The position numbers were made by a program, and so were the translations under genes. DNA of 10,476 bases. It comes from an uncultured Ignavibacteriota bacterium (GTDB lineage: Bacteria; Bacteroidota; Ignavibacteria; Tepidaquicellales; Tepidaquicellaceae). The stretch lies in assembly GCA_937983305.1 (NCBI GenBank), contig CALKAJ010000269.1:1-10476 (forward strand), read 5' to 3'. The notes beneath the pieces were generated by a model. That model did not search any database, was not told the origin of the DNA, and saw only the letters and a list, made by a program, of their open reading frames with translations. Below, piece by piece: positions 6,605 to 10,476 of this stretch (positions are counted from its first letter, which is position 1; the number at the start of each line of letters is the position of its first letter).

Positions 6605-9589
6605 ATGAAAAATTTAGCAAAAGGTTTATTGTTCTCTTTGATTTTTCTATTATTAAATAATTCTTACTCACAAACTCCGCCTAACATAAACTATACCACA
6701 AAAGACGGATTGTGCAATATGAACGTTATAGATATGTATCAGGATTTAAACGGATATTTATGGTTTGCGACAAATCACGGATTAAGCAGATTCGACGGAA
6801 ACAGTTTTGAAAATTTTTATGATGCTGACGGATTAAACACAAACAGTCTTACGTTAATTGCCGCAGGCAATGACGGCACATTATACTTTGCATCATCGCG
6901 GCACGGAATAAGCTATTATAAAAACGGTAAATTCGGGAATTATGAAACCGATGCAAAACACACATTTGATATTTCAAAATTCAGAGCACGGAACGATACA
7001 ATCTTTTTTATTGAAGATAAAAAAACATTAAGTTTTATATATAACCACACATACGGAAAATATTTTACAAATCCCGAAACTAACAAGCTCTTAACGGATT
7101 CATTAAAACTCGGCTCGATATATTTAAGTAATGATAACGGAATATATCTGTTTGGAAACAGCGGAATCTATAAAGCGGAAAACCGGACTTTAAAAAAAAT
7201 AAATATAGAAGGCTTTAACGACTCACTGATATTAACACTTCACGAAGATAAAACCGGTAATTTATGGATTGGCTCAAGAGGCAAAGTTTATGTAGTAAAT
7301 AATTTCAAAGTAATAAAAGAAATAACACTGCCCGAAAAAGAGGGAGTACATAGAATACTTATTGACAGCCGCGGAATAGCATGGTTCATCGTTTCAAGCG
7401 TTGGGTTATCATATTATAAAGACAATGAACTCTTCGACATTGGTGAAAAATTGAACACGAAAAAATTCAGACCATTAGATATACTTGAAGATAAGCAGGG
7501 AAATCTGTGGGTATCGGCAGCAGGTAAGGGCGTATATTGCCTTAACAATCTTTACATCACACAATATACGGAAAATGACGGACTCTCCAACAGCAGTGTT
7601 CTTTCAATACTTGTTTCAGGTGCCGGTAAAAAGCTGATTGGGACAACAGACGGATTAAACATACTTGACGGCGAAAAATTTTCAAAGGTAAATATCGGAT
7701 TAAGCAGCAGCTATACTGAATGGATAAGGTTTTTAAAACCGGGCTACAAAGAAAATTACACCATAAGTTTAACGGGAACAACACAACAGTTTCAATATTT
7801 TATGAAGCCGTACGAAGGTATGAACTTTACATATTTCCCGACCCGATGCACAAAGCAGATTGATTCCGTAACTTATTTATTCGGCGAAGAAAATAAAATT
7901 ATTACGATAATCAGAAACGGAAATACATTTTCCGAAAAAGAAAGTTTTGAAGTATTCGAAAAAGAAAAAAAGCCAAAACTTATTGCAATAAAAGATATTG
8001 AAACCGGAAAAGACGGAACGATATGGATAGGAACAAGCCGCGGACTCGTAAGCAAAAAAGGTGAAGAAAGAAAAACATATTCAAACGACTCAGTGTTCAA
8101 CTCAAACATTTCTATTGTAAAAGCCGATAACAGCGGAAGAATCTGGGTGGCGGCTTCTTACGGAATTGGTGTTATTTTGCCTGACGGAAAATCTTATTCT
8201 TTCAGTATATCACCGGAATGGGATTTAAGAAATTCGCTTTCATTAACATTTGATAACGGCAACAATCTCTGGGTAGGAACAATGGAAGGGCTTTTCAGGA
8301 TTCCGATTGACTCAATATTAAAAAACACAATATCCGGATATCTCATATTAAACGAAAACAACGGATTGCCTTCAAGCTCAATATACACCGTAGCTTATGA
8401 CGAACTTAAAAACGAACTCTGGGCAGGAAGCGTAAACGGAATGGCAAAACTTGAATTAAATAATATCGGAAAATATTTGCTCCCGCCTGCAAAGGTAATA
8501 ATAAAAAATCTCGAATTACCTGATACAACATTGAACAGTTTTGAAAACATCGAACTGAATTATTCCCAAAACAACATAAGAATAAATTACACATCGCCAA
8601 ATTTCAACGACCCAAAAAACATAAGATATGAATATAAAATCGGAAGCGAAAACGAAAACCCCGAAAAAAAAGAATGGAATAAAACAGAAAACACAAATCT
8701 GGAATTAGCCTCGCTATCGCCCGATAATTACCGTTTATTAATAAGAGCGGCGGATAATAATTTCAAAAGCGATGTAACATCGCTCTCGTTTAAAATAATG
8801 CCCCCGTTCTGGAAAACAAAATGGTTTACCGCATTAACATCAATTTTTATAATTGCAACAGTCGGCTTCATTTTCAACAGAAGAATAAAATATCTCAAAG
8901 ACAAAGCAAAGAAAGACCTTGAAATGCAGAGCAATATAACGGCACTAAAACATGAGGCGCTCTCCGCTTCAATGAATCCGCATTTTATATTCAACACGCT
9001 CAATTCGATTCAGTACTATATGACAACTCACAGCAAAGAAGATGCAAATGAATATATAGTAAATTTTTCACGCCTGATAAGAATGAATTTAGACCTTGCA
9101 AGGCAAACCCTTATACCGCTTGAAACAGAAATCGGCAGACTTGAGCTTTACCTCAAATATGAAAAATTGAGATTTGGCGAAAGATTATTTTCCGAAATAA
9201 AAATCAGCGATGAAATAAATCCCGAAACCCTTCAGATTCCGAATATGATACTCCAGCCGTTTGTAGAAAACTCAATCTGGCACGGGCTGTTACCAAAAGA
9301 AGGAAACGGGCTCGTATCAATAGAAATAAATAAAAAGAAAATCCCGGTAAATAAGGAAATGCTTTCTGCAATACTCATAGAAATAAAAGATGACGGAATC
9401 GGAATAACGGAAGCGGCAAAACACAAAAAATCAAAGCACATATCAAAAGGACAATCAATAATCAAAGACAGACTAAAACTATTAGCACCCGAATACGGAG
9501 AATTTGAATTTATTACAATCAGAGACAGGGAAGATAAACAAGGAACAGAAGTAACAATCACACTATTGCCAAAGCATTACATAGAATAA
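6605..9589 (+). CDS. LytS-type sensor histidine kinase with two-component propeller and Y_Y_Y sensor
   Basis: The 994-residue product opens with a Sec signal peptide (hydrophobic core LLFSLIFLLLN, likely cut after SYSQ). Then come ten or more propeller repeats with the Reg_prop pattern, such as DLNGYLWFATNHGLSRFDG, DKTGNLWIGS, GKDGTIWIGTSRGL and DNGNNLWVGTMEGLF, to about residue 625. A Y_Y_Y domain (about 630-732) and one membrane segment (WFTALTSIFIIATVGFIFN, from W740) follow. The cytoplasmic kinase has a short linker, the His_kinase motif with phospho-acceptor H793 in SMNPHFIFNTLNSIQ, the N-box N889 in LQPFVENSIWHG, and the ATP-lid motif DDGIG (929-933). No receiver or HTH is fused, so it is a classical rather than a hybrid sensor. 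The 5-base gap to the LytTR gene makes them partners in one operon. The propeller should sense a periplasmic signal that cannot be identified from sequence. Confidence 0.95.
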   Translation: MKNLAKGLLFSLIFLLLNNSYSQTPPNINYTTKDGLCNMNVIDMYQDLNGYLWFATNHGLSRFDGNSFENFYDADGLNTNSLTLIAAGNDGTLYFASSRHGISYYKNGKFGNYETDAKHTFDISKFRARNDTIFFIEDKKTLSFIYNHTYGKYFTNPETNKLLTDSLKLGSIYLSNDNGIYLFGNSGIYKAENRTLKKINIEGFNDSLILTLHEDKTGNLWIGSRGKVYVVNNFKVIKEITLPEKEGVHRILIDSRGIAWFIVSSVGLSYYKDNELFDIGEKLNTKKFRPLDILEDKQGNLWVSAAGKGVYCLNNLYITQYTENDGLSNSSVLSILVSGAGKKLIGTTDGLNILDGEKFSKVNIGLSSSYTEWIRFLKPGYKENYTISLTGTTQQFQYFMKPYEGMNFTYFPTRCTKQIDSVTYLFGEENKIITIIRNGNTFSEKESFEVFEKEKKPKLIAIKDIETGKDGTIWIGTSRGLVSKKGEERKTYSNDSVFNSNISIVKADNSGRIWVAASYGIGVILPDGKSYSFSISPEWDLRNSLSLTFDNGNNLWVGTMEGLFRIPIDSILKNTISGYLILNENNGLPSSSIYTVAYDELKNELWAGSVNGMAKLELNNIGKYLLPPAKVIIKNLELPDTTLNSFENIELNYSQNNIRINYTSPNFNDPKNIRYEYKIGSENENPEKKEWNKTENTNLELASLSPDNYRLLIRAADNNFKSDVTSLSFKIMPPFWKTKWFTALTSIFIIATVGFIFNRRIKYLKDKAKKDLEMQSNITALKHEALSASMNPHFIFNTLNSIQYYMTTHSKEDANEYIVNFSRLIRMNLDLARQTLIPLETEIGRLELYLKYEKLRFGERLFSEIKISDEINPETLQIPNMILQPFVENSIWHGLLPKEGNGLVSIEINKKKIPVNKEMLSAILIEIKDDGIGITEAAKHKKSKHISKGQSIIKDRLKLLAPEYGEFEFITIRDREDKQGTEVTITLLPKHYIE

Positions 9590-9773
9590 AATAATTTACG
9601 AACAGCCGCGAAGTGTTATAAAATTAACAGTTTTTAACAAACATAACTCTATGAAAATACAGCATTTAATACAATTTTAGAAGCGATTTTTCGCTAAAAT
9701 GGCGTTATAAAATCAAAATAAGTTATCTTTTTTGTAAAAAGAAATTTCATTAAATTAGTCTAAAAAAAATAAA
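9590..9773. other. Intergenic region with one imperfect hairpin
   Basis: These 184 bases hold no supported gene. One imperfect hairpin spans 9674-9700: atttt (9674-9678) pairs with aaaat (9696-9700), agcga (9682-9686) pairs with tcgct (9691-9695), and a 3-base bulge (aga) interrupts the left arm. No U-tract follows, so it is not a convincing terminator for the kinase operon. I saw no clear promoter hexamers. Confidence 0.35.
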
Positions 9774-10172
9774 ATGAAATGCTCAAATAAGAACAACGGG
9801 AAAAATACGGGTAATTGTAGGCTGACAATAAATGCATTTCCATATACCACAAAACTGGAATTAGACCTAAAATGTGAAGTAATGCAGGGATTAAAAAAAA
9901 GAATAGGGATAGTAAAACAAAAAAACAATCAGACAAAGCAAACCGGAAGAAGCAATTTCACAATGATGGTAAGTTGTAAAAATAATCATAATGTAATAAT
10001 CTCCGATGAATTTATAGTAACGCGCGAAAACACAATTTGCGAATCATTCACCGACAACACAAAATCAATAAGAAACTATTTAATAAAGAAAACCGCAAAC
10101 GACCTATGGGAAGATTATAAATATTTAGTTGGAGCGGCAAACATAAACTATAAAACACAAAAGCAAATTTAA
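9774..10172 (+). CDS. Hypothetical protein, 132 residues
   Basis: I do not recognise this product. It is a basic, Lys/Asn-rich soluble protein with no signal peptide or membrane segment. Five cysteines (C3, C15, C34, C68, C89) are scattered without a clear metal-binding spacing. Short stretches look like ordered protein (LTINAFPYTTKLELDLKCEVMQGLKK, NFTMMVSCKNNHNVIISDEFIVTRE, NDLWEDYKYLVGAANINY), which argues for a real gene rather than chance in A-rich DNA. The ATG at 9774 follows an A-rich leader with no Shine-Dalgarno; it lies 184 bases after the kinase gene. It ends in tandem stops TAA-TGA. Beyond them the same frame stays open to a TGA that overlaps the ATG of the next gene, so it may have lost a C-terminal part. 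Function unknown. Confidence 0.55.
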   Translation: MKCSNKNNGKNTGNCRLTINAFPYTTKLELDLKCEVMQGLKKRIGIVKQKNNQTKQTGRSNFTMMVSCKNNHNVIISDEFIVTRENTICESFTDNTKSIRNYLIKKTANDLWEDYKYLVGAANINYKTQKQI

Positions 10173-10321
10173 TGAAAACTAAAAACGGAGAAATATAAAA
10201 ATGAATTTAAGATATCCGAAGAAACTATTAAGTTTATCAAACCGGCTCATACACAAAATGACAGCAGGCGATTTTTCGGAAACGAAAAAACTAATTTTAA
10301 TAAAATAAAAAATACACAAAA

Positions 10322-10476
10322 ATGAAAAGAATAACTTTACAAAAAATACTATTAATAGCAGTAGTTATATTAATAGAAATGTTTAGTTCGGGAAGAGTGT
10401 TTTCGCAATGGGTAGTTCAGTCATCTGGGGTGAGTGTAAACTTATATGATTTGGAATTTATTAATAGAAATACAGG
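10322..10476 (+). CDS. Start of a secreted YCF48/BNR-repeat-like protein, cut by window edge
   Basis: The open frame from the ATG at 10322 runs off the right edge after 51 codons. It starts with a Sec signal peptide (MKR, core ILLIAVVILIEMF, cut near VFSQ). The mature start, WVVQSSGVSVNLYDLEFINRNTG, resembles the first blade of secreted YCF48/BNR-type propeller proteins that are common in Ignavibacteria-like and other FCB genomes (pattern ...L.D..F.N.NTGW..G). Such proteins often end in a type IX secretion sorting domain, which is outside the window. The ATGA overlap with an open upstream frame is noted separately. The CDS is likely; the family is assigned from about 20 residues only. Confidence 0.7.
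   Translation, partial: MKRITLQKILLIAVVILIEMFSSGRVFSQWVVQSSGVSVNLYDLEFINRNT

Noticed and set aside
9232..9561. Minus-strand frame of 109 codons opposite the kinase domain
   Set aside because: It lies entirely antisense to the ATP-binding region of the histidine kinase and has low-complexity hydrophobic content, with no start context or homology that I recognise.
9674..9700. Hairpin as terminator of the two-component operon
   Set aside because: The stem is interrupted by a 3-base bulge and no U-tract follows (next bases ggcgtt).
10201..10308. A 35-codon ORF with a GGAG (10187-10190) 10 bases upstream of its ATG
   Set aside because: It is very short and has no recognisable domain. Other good starts in the window do not use an SD. 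The alternative frame over the same bases has more coding-like codons.

Overview
The window is AT-rich DNA in which every supported gene lies on the + strand. The gene content points to the Bacteroidota/Chlorobi (FCB) assemblage, possibly an Ignavibacteria-like lineage. The clues are a propeller/Y_Y_Y histidine kinase paired with a LytTR regulator, a barrel-like secreted protein ending in Phe, a secreted YCF48/BNR-like start, and start codons with A/T-rich leaders and almost no Shine-Dalgarno sequences. This placement is an inference from gene families, not a measured phylogeny.

Layout. (1) 1-1282: the C-terminal part of a beta-propeller-type protein of unknown function, open to the left edge and closed by a hairpin terminator at 1308-1346. 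(2) 1415-2105: a TetR-family regulator with a perfect 9-bp inverted repeat just upstream. (3) 2194-3153: an exported, probably outer-membrane protein resembling DUF6588. (4) 3155-3330: a compound intergenic region with a 21-bp tandem repeat ending in a 26-bp palindrome, an A9 run, and a 9-bp tandem array of four doublets that stops 9 bases before the next ATG. (5) 3331-5742: a transketolase interrupted by an in-frame TAA into a 331-residue half and a 465-residue half, followed by a strong terminator (5769-5802). (6) 5868-9589: a two-component operon, LytTR response regulator then LytS-type sensor kinase, 5 bases apart. (7) 9774-10172: an unrecognised 132-residue ORF. (8) 10322 to the right edge: the start of a secreted YCF48/BNR-like protein.

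How the genes fit together. The kinase has an exported propeller sensor, one membrane segment and a cytoplasmic kinase, and should phosphorylate the LytTR protein encoded just upstream. The genes do not show what it senses. The TetR gene may repress itself through the inverted repeat. Transketolase belongs to central carbon metabolism (pentose phosphate interconversion). Whether it works here as two subunits, by readthrough, or is a fresh nonsense mutant is the main open question. The repeat-rich leader before it is the second point of interest. I found no rRNA, tRNA, CRISPR array, transposase or phage gene.
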